From JABCPE02 sp963520725 (lineage in GTDB: Bacteria; Bacteroidota; Bacteroidia; Flavobacteriales; Weeksellaceae): a DNA stretch of 14,105 nt. The position numbers were made by a program, and so were the translations under genes. The stretch lies in contig CAUQSG010000041.1 of assembly GCA_963520725.1 (NCBI GenBank), forward strand, positions 1 to 14,105, read 5' to 3'. The notes under the pieces are model-generated. The model made no database searches, had not been told where the DNA came from, and saw only the letters and a list, made by a program, of their open reading frames with translations. Shown one piece after another: positions 1 to 6,383 of the stretch; within the stretch, counting starts at the first letter, position 1, and every line of letters starts with the position of its first letter.

Positions 1-159
1 CTCTAATTCGAACCGTCTAGGATCTGGCACAGAAACCGTTCCTACATTGGGTTCTATGGTACAGAAAGGATAGTTTGCTGACTGTGCTTTAGCGTTACTC
101 AAACAATTAAAAAGGGTAGATTTTCCTACATTGGGCAAGCCCACAATTCCACATTTCAT
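1..159 (-). CDS. ychF: YchF/Obg-type redox-regulated ATPase, N-terminal part (cut by window edge)
   Basis: Only the first 53 codons are in the window; the gene runs off the left edge. The protein starts MKCGIVGLPNVGKSTLFNCL, with the P-loop/G1 motif GLPNVGKST at residues 7-15, followed by NYPFCTIEPNVG at 30-40 and VPDPRR at 44-49. This order is characteristic of YchF, an Obg-related P-loop protein that hydrolyses ATP rather than GTP and associates with ribosomes. The family's usual length is about 364 aa, so roughly 15 percent is seen. The ATG at 157-159 is the natural start because the protein begins directly with the first strand of the G domain. A promoter-like TTG/TATCTTTG pair lies 50-80 bp upstream. 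The remaining domains (coiled coil, TGS) are outside the window and cannot be checked. Confidence 0.93.
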   Translation of the reverse strand, partial: MKCGIVGLPNVGKSTLFNCLSNAKAQSANYPFCTIEPNVGTVSVPDPRRFELE

Positions 160-208
160 AAATTTATATTTTATTCAAAAGGCAGATATGCCTTGTTTTT
201 ACCATCTG

Positions 209-242
209 CAAAGATAAAAAATATTATCGATTATTTAGACAA
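209..242 (-). promoter_or_regulatory. Putative ychF promoter (Bacteroidota type)
   Basis: Read on the minus strand, TATCTTTG (209-216) matches the -7 consensus TAnnTTTG. A TTG (240-242) lies 23 bp upstream as a -33 element. The expected start of transcription near 203 gives a leader of about 45 nt. The GCAGAT/ATCTGC inverted repeat (182-187 and 204-209) touches this promoter. Confidence 0.5.
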
Positions 243-284
243 TAGCATTTTATAAAATGAATCCAAGCTGATGTAATATTTTCA

Positions 285-292
285 TATATTTG
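285..292 (+). promoter_or_regulatory. Putative -7 box for the 316-831 lipoprotein
   Basis: TATATTTG at 285-292 matches TAnnTTTG exactly and lies 24 bp before the ATG at 316. No clear TTG is found at the right distance upstream, so only half of the promoter is supported. Confidence 0.4.
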
Positions 293-315
293 TTACAAGT
301 TATATAAATTAGATT

Positions 316-831
316 ATGAAAAAACTTTTGATGTTATCTTTGTTTTTTATGATTTTTTCTTGTTCAGAAAAAAAGATAATATTACCTCCTAATGACAAAC
401 TATCAATTATGTATGGAGAAGGATATTTAATTGATTTTGAAAATAAGAAATTGATAGTGGATCATTTTAATATATTTAATGATTATTCTGAGTGTCCAGA
501 GTATTCTGAGTTTCCACATATGGCGACAATAAAAATAAATTTGTCAAAAAAGGAAATAGATTATTTAAATAATTTATATATCAAATATGATATTGATGAT
601 ATAAATGGACTAATGGAAGAAGCTGAAATATTTTCGAGTAAAAATAGTGCAAGTATAATGTTTAGTAAAAATCATAGAATCTCGATTTATGAGGGTTATG
701 CCGAAACTAATACAAATAGAAAAGTTGTTAATTACTTGAATGAAATAAATAAGTTCTTAGATGAAAAAATGAAAGATGACAGCTTGTATCAGAAAAGTAT
801 AAAAAAGATAAAATCAGCAAGAAGGTTATAG
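316..831 (+). CDS. Hypothetical AT-rich lipoprotein, 171 aa
   Basis: The protein has a short type II signal peptide, MKKLLMLSLFFMIFSC, with the lipidated Cys at residue 16, so it should be an envelope lipoprotein. The mature part begins SEKKIILPP. I recognise no catalytic motif or known family. It is mostly polar, with alternating Lys/Asn/Ile/Asp, and ends in a basic tail. Base composition is clearly more AT-rich than the neighbouring housekeeping genes, with ATA, AAT, TTA and AGA codons dominating. This suggests a recently acquired or weakly selected gene. It stands alone: ychF diverges upstream and tamL converges downstream across a shared terminator. The ATG at 316 follows a TAnnTTTG box by 24 bp and is the only start that gives the signal peptide. 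The reading frame and lipobox are clear; the function is unknown. Confidence 0.75.
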   Translation: MKKLLMLSLFFMIFSCSEKKIILPPNDKLSIMYGEGYLIDFENKKLIVDHFNIFNDYSECPEYSEFPHMATIKINLSKKEIDYLNNLYIKYDIDDINGLMEEAEIFSSKNSASIMFSKNHRISIYEGYAETNTNRKVVNYLNEINKFLDEKMKDDSLYQKSIKKIKSARRL

Positions 832-862
832 TTATTTTAATTTCTTAAAAGTTAGATAAATA

Positions 863-897
863 AAAAAGGTTCAAGACAAAATATCTTGAACCTTTTT
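863..897. terminator. Bidirectional intrinsic terminator between lipoprotein and tamL
   Basis: A perfect 14-bp stem pairs 863-876 (core AAGGTTCAAGA) with 884-897 (core TCTTGAACCTT) around a 7-nt loop. The A tract on one side and T tract on the other let it work in both directions. It lies between the stop codons of two convergent genes, at 831 and 905. Confidence 0.9.
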
Positions 898-904
898 AGT
901 AAGT

Positions 905-3496
905 TTAGAAAGGATATCCTATCGCGAAGTTTACAGTAGGATCCAGCAGATTGATTTTAGAAGCTACCCATTTCTGTCCTTCAGGTTTGTTCGGGTCGTA
1001 GACTTTGTAAGCAAAATCCAGCCTGAAAGTGACATATGCAATATTCATTCTAATTCCAAAGCCGCTGCCAATACCCATTTGCTTGTAGAATTTATTGATT
1101 TTGAATGTATTGTCATTTTTTTCTTCGCCTATAGACCAAGTGTTTCCTAAATCCGTGAACACGGCTCCGTGGAACATATTATTCATCATAAAACGATATT
1201 CTATGTTGGTGGTTAGTTTCATGTTCCCCATCATGTAAGTTCTGATGTTTTCATTTAGCTGAGAATCAGAAGGTCCCAGTCCGCCGTAAGCTTTCCAAGC
1301 TCTGATATCATTGGAACCACCATTATAATAGGCACGGGCAAAAGGCATGTTTTTGGAGTTTCCATATGGCAGCCCTATTCCTATAAATTGTCTTAAAATA
1401 AGGGTTTGTCTACCATCATTAAAGTTAAAATATTTTCTGATGTCTAAATCTAATTTTGCAAACTGAGAATACACCGTTCCAAAAACACTTCTCTGGGTAT
1501 TGTCATGCACTATACTTTCATCTCTTCTCTCAAATTTGAATATATTATCCAGCAAACTCAGTGTGTTTCCTGATAATTCAAATTTAGCATTGAAATAGAA
1601 TGGGTGTTTGAAATATTTTTTACCCAATTCATTGTAAAGGAAGTTGTAATTTAGTCCAAAAATGATAACATCCTGAGTTTGTCTCTCCTTGTTAAGAAGT
1701 GATTGCTCAAATAAAGTCATCTGATATTGGTCGGCAAAATTTAGGCTGTTTGTAAAGTTGTGATCATCTAAGATTGCTTTAGAAACAGCATCAGAAGTTA
1801 CATTTCCATTATAAAACTGCGAAACCAAAGTAGGATTTACACTTTGATAAAGCCCAAAAATATAATCACGAACAATCTTGTCATTAGGGAACAAATCATA
1901 GTAGTTATCCTTATTTCTGGTGATACTCAGTAGAGAGTTCAGCAGGGTAAAACGGTGCGAAACCACATCATTTACATTCAAGAAATAATTTATCCCACCA
2001 TTGAAGTTGATTCTCCCTAGACCGATATTATTCTGCACAGATGCCCCAAAAATGATAGAGGAAGATGGCGAAAATCGGCGTGGTATGATTTTGTCCATAT
2101 TAAAAGGCGAAATGAATCTAGGTAATTTCAGTGAAACTTCGGCTGAAGTTTCATAAGCGTTGAAAAACTTGCCTTTTTCATTTCCAGTCGTACCGACAAT
2201 TCCCGAAAGACTTAGATTCAGGTTTTCTCCTCCACGGAATATATTTCTGCTTGTAAATTCCAAACTTGGCGAAATTCCGAAGTTTAGAATTTGCGAATAA
2301 TGCAGGTCAGTAGCCAGTTTTAGGTTATATCTTTGCAAAGGAATAAGCGTGTAGCGAAGGTCTAAGATACTGTCATTAGGAGCTTCTTTTGACCTTCTTG
2401 TCAAAGGATTAGCATTTACAATACTAAAATTATCAAGAGCAATAAGGTTTCTTCTGGTAAGGTCTATTCTTTTTTGATTATAGGCTTCACCACTATCTAC
2501 AGTGACAGCTCTCCAAAGGTGTCTAGACTTGAAGTAGCGGTCCATTCTTCTGATGGTAACATCACCTATTTTTTTCTCTATAATTGTAGAATCAGAAGGC
2601 TTGTCTTTTATGTAAATTTCTATTTTTCCTATTGTGTGTTTTCTATATCGCCCACCGATAGTGTCTTTTCTTATTTCTAATGTCAAAGGAACCTGTTTTC
2701 TACTCTTTAAGGTATCGGCAGTAAAGAATATTTCTTCATTATTACTATTAAAGTTATAATATCCTTCAGCTCTCATCAGCTCGTTGATTCTTTTTATTTC
2801 ATTTTCTAGATGAGCTTGGTTTAGGATATTTCCTTTCTTTACAAGACTTTTGTCATAATTATTTTCATAAATAGCCCTTATATCAGGATAGGGAATATTA
2901 TGGTTGTACTCGCTTATATAGGTAGGATCGTTGTGAGTGATTATAAAGATATTTTGAGCTTTTTTAGCAGAAGAATCTTTCTTAATGCTGTATTCCACCT
3001 CTGTATCCCAGTATCCTCTGTATATCAGGTATTTTTTGATGCCATTAGCACTTAGTCTAGTTTTGTTTTCATCAAGAATGACAGGAGCTTTCCCTATATT
3101 ATGAAGCATTCTGCTCAAAAGCATACTTCTACCCACATATTCTGGATGCCCAGCTCTGATGGAAAGAGTGTCTCTCAGTTTACTATTTCTAAGGTGAGAA
3201 GGGTAGTTCATATATCTATTTAATATGGTATCGTATTTACGATTTGCCATATTATAAAACCATAAACTCATAGGAAAAACAAAAAGCGTTTTTCCATTAG
3301 GTTTTTGGGAAACATAGTCAGAAACTCCGCTAGAATAGACAGAGCCATCAGTAAATTTAAAATTATTTTTTGTTAAAAGATACTGACCTTTAGGGACTTT
3401 ATTGGTGGTACAGGCATAAAATAATGCCATAATTATTGTGAGAGATAAAAATATATGATATTTTTGAAAATATTTACGACTATGCTTACTGCTCAT
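905..3496 (-). CDS. tamL: TamL-type Omp85/BamA-family outer-membrane assembly lipoprotein, 863 aa
   Basis: The N terminus, with hydrophobic stretch FLSLTIIMALFYAC, is a lipoprotein signal with its lipid Cys at residue 29. Combined with an Omp85 barrel, this is the hallmark of TamL, the Bacteroidota relative of TamA/BamA, thought to work with TamB in outer-membrane assembly. Residues of roughly 30-390 form the periplasmic POTRA region. The rest is a beta-barrel ending in VNFAIGYPF, with a terminal Phe as is usual for such barrels. The conserved loop-6 motif (VRGF in BamA) reads IRAW at 731-734, followed by a Gly-rich segment. No internal Met before residue 23 would keep the signal, so the ATG at 3494-3496 is required. 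It lies 12 bp inside the divergent methyltransferase reading frame. No tamB is adjacent: downstream is only the terminator and a convergent orphan lipoprotein. The family call is firm; TamL rather than a generic Omp85 lipoprotein is slightly less certain. Confidence 0.88.
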   Translation of the reverse strand: MSSKHSRKYFQKYHIFLSLTIIMALFYACTTNKVPKGQYLLTKNNFKFTDGSVYSSGVSDYVSQKPNGKTLFVFPMSLWFYNMANRKYDTILNRYMNYPSHLRNSKLRDTLSIRAGHPEYVGRSMLLSRMLHNIGKAPVILDENKTRLSANGIKKYLIYRGYWDTEVEYSIKKDSSAKKAQNIFIITHNDPTYISEYNHNIPYPDIRAIYENNYDKSLVKKGNILNQAHLENEIKRINELMRAEGYYNFNSNNEEIFFTADTLKSRKQVPLTLEIRKDTIGGRYRKHTIGKIEIYIKDKPSDSTIIEKKIGDVTIRRMDRYFKSRHLWRAVTVDSGEAYNQKRIDLTRRNLIALDNFSIVNANPLTRRSKEAPNDSILDLRYTLIPLQRYNLKLATDLHYSQILNFGISPSLEFTSRNIFRGGENLNLSLSGIVGTTGNEKGKFFNAYETSAEVSLKLPRFISPFNMDKIIPRRFSPSSSIIFGASVQNNIGLGRINFNGGINYFLNVNDVVSHRFTLLNSLLSITRNKDNYYDLFPNDKIVRDYIFGLYQSVNPTLVSQFYNGNVTSDAVSKAILDDHNFTNSLNFADQYQMTLFEQSLLNKERQTQDVIIFGLNYNFLYNELGKKYFKHPFYFNAKFELSGNTLSLLDNIFKFERRDESIVHDNTQRSVFGTVYSQFAKLDLDIRKYFNFNDGRQTLILRQFIGIGLPYGNSKNMPFARAYYNGGSNDIRAWKAYGGLGPSDSQLNENIRTYMMGNMKLTTNIEYRFMMNNMFHGAVFTDLGNTWSIGEEKNDNTFKINKFYKQMGIGSGFGIRMNIAYVTFRLDFAYKVYDPNKPEGQKWVASKINLLDPTVNFAIGYPF
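3436..3466 (+). promoter_or_regulatory. Putative promoter of the TrmH-family gene, inside the tamL coding start
   Basis: TTG (3436-3438), a 20-bp spacer and TATTTTTG (3459-3466) form a full match to the Bacteroidota -33/-7 pattern. Transcription would start near 3471, about 11 nt before the ATG at 3482. This decides the start: the in-frame ATG at 3455 lies upstream of the predicted transcript. Confidence 0.6.
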
Positions 3497-4207
3497 ACTA
3501 TTAAAATTTTACAATCTCTAGATAAAAAAAAATTTAGACAAAAATACAATTTATTCTTGGTTGAAGGAGATAAAATTATTCGAGAACTAAAAAATTCTTC
3601 TTATAAAGTCAAGGAAATTTTTAGTATAGATATATCTAATCCTGATTTTCAGTCATTTAAAACCAATCTAATTACAGAACGAGAATTAAGAAAAATTAGT
3701 CTATTACAAAATCCTAAAAATTCTGTTGCAGTCTGTGAGCTAAAGGAAAACATTTCCATAGAAACGCCTATTCAGTTGGTTTTGGATAATGTGCAGGACC
3801 CAGGCAACTTGGGAACTATTATTCGTTTGGCGGATTGGTTTGGGATCGAACAGATTGTGTGTAGTGAGGATTGTGTGGATTTTTATAATCCAAAAGTTAT
3901 CCAAGCGACTATGGGATCTTTCACAAGGGTTAATATTATATATAAGGATATAGTACCACTTCTACAAAATTCTGATCGCCCTGTTTTCGGAACAGATATG
4001 GTAGGACAGAGTCTTTACAAGACAGAATTTCCAGAGCGTTTTTATCTTATTTTGGGTAATGAAGGAAATGGTATTCGCCCAGAGATAAAAAAACTTGTTT
4101 CTCAAAATATTACAATTCCAAGATTTGGAAAACTTCAACATACTGAAAGTCTTAATGTTTCTATGGCAACGGGTATTATTTTAGGACAAATATTTTCAAA
4201 AAAATAA
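3482..4207 (+). CDS. TrmH/SpoU-family RNA 2'-O-methyltransferase, 241 aa
   Basis: This is a SAM-dependent RNA ribose methyltransferase of the trefoil-knot SPOUT class. All three family motifs are present: motif 1 NVQDPGNLGTIIR (103-115), motif 2 LILGNEGNGI (189-198) and motif 3, with IP at 212-213 and ESLNVSMA at 222-229. The N-terminal part (KFRQKYNLFLVEGDKIIREL) is the small substrate-binding domain typical of rRNA enzymes such as RlmB and the flavobacterial TrmH-like group. The substrate nucleotide cannot be told from sequence. A longer reading frame begins at 3455, but the family starts close to the LTAHTIK segment and the best promoter lies between the two ATGs, so I choose 3482. It diverges from tamL with overlapping 5' ends. 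Length and motifs look intact. Confidence 0.9.
   Translation: MLTAHTIKILQSLDKKKFRQKYNLFLVEGDKIIRELKNSSYKVKEIFSIDISNPDFQSFKTNLITERELRKISLLQNPKNSVAVCELKENISIETPIQLVLDNVQDPGNLGTIIRLADWFGIEQIVCSEDCVDFYNPKVIQATMGSFTRVNIIYKDIVPLLQNSDRPVFGTDMVGQSLYKTEFPERFYLILGNEGNGIRPEIKKLVSQNITIPRFGKLQHTESLNVSMATGIILGQIFSKK
3539..3546 (-). promoter_or_regulatory. Putative -7 box of tamL, inside the methyltransferase gene
   Basis: On the minus strand, TATTTTTG (3539-3546) matches TAnnTTTG. Transcription would start near 3533, leaving a leader of about 37 nt before the tamL ATG. No exact TTG is found at the -33 position, so support is partial. Confidence 0.4.
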
Positions 4208-4231
4208 TTTTTTTCATTTTAATCAAGAAAA

Positions 4232-4255
4232 GTCATAAAAGCCTATAAATAGGAG
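4232..4255 (+). terminator. Weak hairpin after the methyltransferase gene
   Basis: AAAAGCCTAT, AA, then ATAGG and an AGGTTTT tail form a short imperfect hairpin (core CCTAT/ATAGG) 25-45 bp after the stop at 4207. The stem is short and imperfect, so termination here is only suggested. Confidence 0.3.
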
Positions 4256-4269
4256 GTTTTCATTAGTTA

Positions 4270-4303
4270 TTTACATATGTAAAAAACATAAAACATATGT
4301 AAA
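4270..4303. promoter_or_regulatory. Paired palindromes upstream of ompA, candidate operator
   Basis: TTTACATATGTAAA (4270-4283) is a perfect 14-bp palindrome. An 11-bp part of it, ACATATGTAAA, is repeated at 4293-4303. The palindrome centres (4276.5 and 4296.5) are 20 bp apart, about two helical turns. The second site is centred about 76 bp before the expected ompA transcription start. The arrangement fits two dimers of a regulator binding the same face of the DNA; the regulator is unknown. Confidence 0.45.
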
Positions 4304-4336
4304 TTTACACACAAAAAATATTTTTTTAGGTGATTA

Positions 4337-4368
4337 TTAGGTAGATATGTATTTTTTTTGTATATTTG
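4337..4368 (+). promoter_or_regulatory. Putative ompA promoter
   Basis: TATATTTG (4361-4368) is an exact -7 match. The -33 position holds TTA (4337-4339) rather than TTG, 21 bp upstream. An AAAAAATATTTTTT tract (4313-4326) just upstream could act as an A/T-rich UP-like element. Transcription near 4373 gives an ompA leader of about 87 nt. Confidence 0.5.
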
Positions 4369-4381
4369 CTCAATGAATTAT

Positions 4382-4405
4382 ACTCACTGGGGTCATAAAG
4401 TGGGT
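4382..4405 (+). promoter_or_regulatory. Hairpin near the 5' end of the ompA leader
   Basis: ACTCACT (4382-4388) pairs with AGTGGGT (4399-4405), with one G-U wobble and a 10-nt loop. It lies about 10 nt from the predicted 5' end of the ompA transcript. That position is typical of hairpins that stabilise abundant outer-membrane-protein mRNAs. A second, weaker stem (TTGTT 4405-4409 with AACAA 4425-4429) may follow. Confidence 0.35.
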
Positions 4406-4460
4406 TGTTTTCTTTAAATTTAGCAACAATTTAGATTTACTATAAATTAAAATATAGATT

Positions 4461-5774
4461 ATGAAAAGACAATTCTTAGCTTTTGTTATGACTATCTTGC
4501 TTTCTTTGGGTGTTAATGCTCAAGATTATAACAAGTGGTCTATAGATGCAAGTGGAGGGGTTAGTATATTATCTTCTTCAGGTTTTTCTGAAGGATATTT
4601 CGCTTCAGTTCCGAATGTTTGGACTACAAATGGAGGTATTCGTTACATGTTCAATAATAAATTTGGTCTTCGTTTAGGTGGAGGATTTGACCAACTTCAG
4701 CATGCAGGAAATTCTCCTAAATTTGCTACTAGAATATGGAATGTGAATGTTCAAGGGGTGGCTAATTTAGGGCGTGTTTTGGCTTTTGAAGAGTTTACTA
4801 AAAATATAGGTTTATTAGGTCACTTTGGAGTAGGGTATGGATATATGACATCAAAAAGCTTTAAAGGAGTTGATAACTTAGGAATTATTACATTTGGTAT
4901 CACACCTCAAGTTCGTCTTAGTGATAGAGTAACATTGCTTTTGAGTGGTACATTCAATTGGTATTTGACACAGCATTATACTTTCAATGGAGAGAGTTTA
5001 ACAAAAGACCCTAATGTAACTCCAATGAGAAATGTTAATTTCCAAGGACTTAATTTTACTGCTACAGCAGGGCTTCAGATTGCTTTAGGTAAAAAACAAG
5101 TTCATGCAGATTGGTATAATGTAAAGAGAGAAGATAAAGATAAAAATAAAAAGGTTGCTCAAAATGAAAAAACAGTAGACAACCGTATAACAAGAGGAGG
5201 AAGTGATATAACAGCAAATGGTCAGCGTATAGAAGGTGATAAAAATCCTAAACTTGCTAATAATAATGTGAAATCTGATGATGAAAATGATTTTGATGAT
5301 GATGAAAATGGAGATGTAAGTAACAGTAGTATAGCATCTAATAACAACCAAAATACAAATAATAATAATGTTATTGTAGAAAGTGTAGACCCAGCTAAAG
5401 AGCTTATAGAAAAAGGATATGTTAATGCTTACTTTGGATTTGATTCTTCTGAGCCTAAAGATGGTTCATTGTGGGCGGTAGGTTTCGTAGCAAACTATTT
5501 AAAACAAAATCCAGATGCTAAACTTAATATAATAGGTTACACAGACCAAGTAGGTAATGCAGGATACAATGAGAAACTATCTAAGAAGAGAGCAGATGCA
5601 GTTAAGCAGTTATTGGTTGATATGGGAGTAGATACATCAAGGCTAGCATCTAAAGGTAAAGGAGTAGATAAACAAACTAAAGCTAAATCAGCAGGAGCTA
5701 GAAGATTAGTGAGAAGAGTTACATTTGAATTAACTAATGACTCAGGTAAGGAATCACATATAGCATCAAAATAA
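4461..5774 (+). CDS. ompA: OmpA-family outer-membrane porin/peptidoglycan anchor, 437 aa
   Basis: The signal peptide MKRQFLAFVMTILLSLGVNA is cleaved before Gln21. Residues of about 21-210 form an eight-stranded-type barrel rich in alternating aromatic and Gly residues. Residues 211-310 are a hydrophilic linker: first Lys/Asp/Asn rich, then acidic (DDENDFDDDENGD, 273-285), then an Asn run to 303. The OmpA C-terminal domain follows (about 315-430), with GYTDQVGNAGYNEKLSKKRA. Asp362 and Arg377 are 15 residues apart, as are the two diaminopimelate-binding residues of E. coli OmpA, so it should tether the outer membrane to peptidoglycan. The DNA around it carries a long leader, a paired palindrome upstream and a strong terminator downstream, as expected for an abundant single-gene message. 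The acidic linker resembles the cation-binding linkers of other flavobacterial OmpA proteins; that role is inference. Confidence 0.93.
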   Translation: MKRQFLAFVMTILLSLGVNAQDYNKWSIDASGGVSILSSSGFSEGYFASVPNVWTTNGGIRYMFNNKFGLRLGGGFDQLQHAGNSPKFATRIWNVNVQGVANLGRVLAFEEFTKNIGLLGHFGVGYGYMTSKSFKGVDNLGIITFGITPQVRLSDRVTLLLSGTFNWYLTQHYTFNGESLTKDPNVTPMRNVNFQGLNFTATAGLQIALGKKQVHADWYNVKREDKDKNKKVAQNEKTVDNRITRGGSDITANGQRIEGDKNPKLANNNVKSDDENDFDDDENGDVSNSSIASNNNQNTNNNNVIVESVDPAKELIEKGYVNAYFGFDSSEPKDGSLWAVGFVANYLKQNPDAKLNIIGYTDQVGNAGYNEKLSKKRADAVKQLLVDMGVDTSRLASKGKGVDKQTKAKSAGARRLVRRVTFELTNDSGKESHIASK

Positions 5775-5780
5775 AGTGAA

Positions 5781-5807
5781 AAGAGAGGTTAAAAACCTCT
5801 CTTTTTT
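5781..5807 (+). terminator. Strong intrinsic terminator of ompA
   Basis: AAGAGAGGTT (5781-5790) pairs perfectly with AACCTCTCTT (5794-5803) across a 3-nt loop, followed by a T run. It starts 7 bp after the ompA stop. The small membrane ORF begins only 18 bp after the T run, so that gene either has a cryptic promoter or depends on read-through. Confidence 0.92.
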
Positions 5808-5824
5808 ATTTCAAAATAATAGAA

Positions 5825-5944
5825 ATGATAAGAAGAATAGCTGTAGTATTTTTAGTGTATATTTTAGGAATATTTATTCTATCTAGGCTGGAAAATAATT
5901 TTTTCTATATGCTGTTTTTGAGTATATGTTTTTTATTTACATGA
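5825..5944 (+). pseudogene. N-terminal part of a split small membrane protein (39 codons, other frame)
   Basis: Starting at ATG 5825, this short frame encodes MIRRIAVVFLVYILGIFILS, then a charged RLENN turn and FFYMLFLSICFLFT, ending at TGA 5942-5944. It forms one transmembrane helix plus the first half of a second. The rest of the second helix (YMIWELF) is encoded in the -1 frame by the next ORF. The two overlap at T TTT TTA (5929-5935), a canonical -1 slippery heptamer in exactly the right phase. Joined there, the product would be a 172-aa two-helix membrane protein. One missing T in the T6 run (5929-5934) would produce the same split. Frameshift mutation, transcript slippage, programmed frameshifting and sequencing error all remain possible. 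Confidence 0.5.
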
Positions 5945-6342
5945 TTTGGGAACTTTTTAATTATTATAATGGAGATTGGAAGAAGAATAATGAAATGCTG
6001 TTTAATAATTTGCAGGAAGACATAGACATAGCTCAACTGAAAAAAATCTCATCAAGACCTTTCTTTTTTGGGTTGGAGGGTAGATTTATTAGTGATGAAA
6101 GTTTCTATTTTGATGATGATAATCTATATATTATTGCTAAAAATAGAAAGGCAGTAAAAGTTCCTTTTGAGCAAATAACCGAACTCAAAAAGACATCTAT
6201 GAGTATCAATAAAATTAGAATATGGCAAATTAGTGTAGGAATAGAAGGCGCGGAAGCAATGTTTCGATTTGCTAATAATTACACTATTTGGAATAAAAAT
6301 TTTAAAGAATTTTATGATAAATTGAGTAATAAAATTCCATAG
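5926..6342 (+). CDS. Unknown membrane-anchored protein, C-terminal part, possible PH-like fold (138 codons)
   Basis: The reading frame opens at ATG 5926 (MFFIYMIWELF). A second ATG at 5941 overlaps the TGA of the upstream frame as ATGA, so translation could also restart there. After a hydrophobic segment that looks like the end of a membrane helix comes a soluble region. Short beta-strand-like pieces (ESFYFDDDNLYIIA, KAVKVPFEQITELKKT, KIRIWQISVG, AMFRFANNYTIWN) precede a C-terminal helix KNFKEFYDKLSNK. This order resembles bacterial PH-like domains, a fold guess with no catalytic residues to confirm it. It is probably one gene with 5825-5944 (see that entry). Downstream, rlmH converges with a 41-bp gap and no obvious strong terminator. 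Confidence 0.6.
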   Translation: MFFIYMIWELFNYYNGDWKKNNEMLFNNLQEDIDIAQLKKISSRPFFFGLEGRFISDESFYFDDDNLYIIAKNRKAVKVPFEQITELKKTSMSINKIRIWQISVGIEGAEAMFRFANNYTIWNKNFKEFYDKLSNKIP

Positions 6343-6383
6343 CTGTAAAAACAAAATGGAGTTACTGGAATTTGTAAAATCAG

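Noticed and set aside
3455..3481. Longer start for the RNA methyltransferase (ATG 3455)
   Set aside because: It lies upstream of the TATTTTTG promoter box at 3459 and adds residues (MIFLKIFTT) not typical of the family.
5085..5351. 88-codon minus-strand frame rich in Ile/Phe/Tyr
   Set aside because: It is the antisense shadow of the Asp/Asn/Lys linker of ompA, with no start or promoter signals of its own.
5301..5372. AAT/AAC-rich run as a possible simple repeat or short tandem array
   Set aside because: It is coding sequence for the Asn-rich OmpA linker in an intact frame. There is no regular repeat unit or CRISPR-like spacer pattern.
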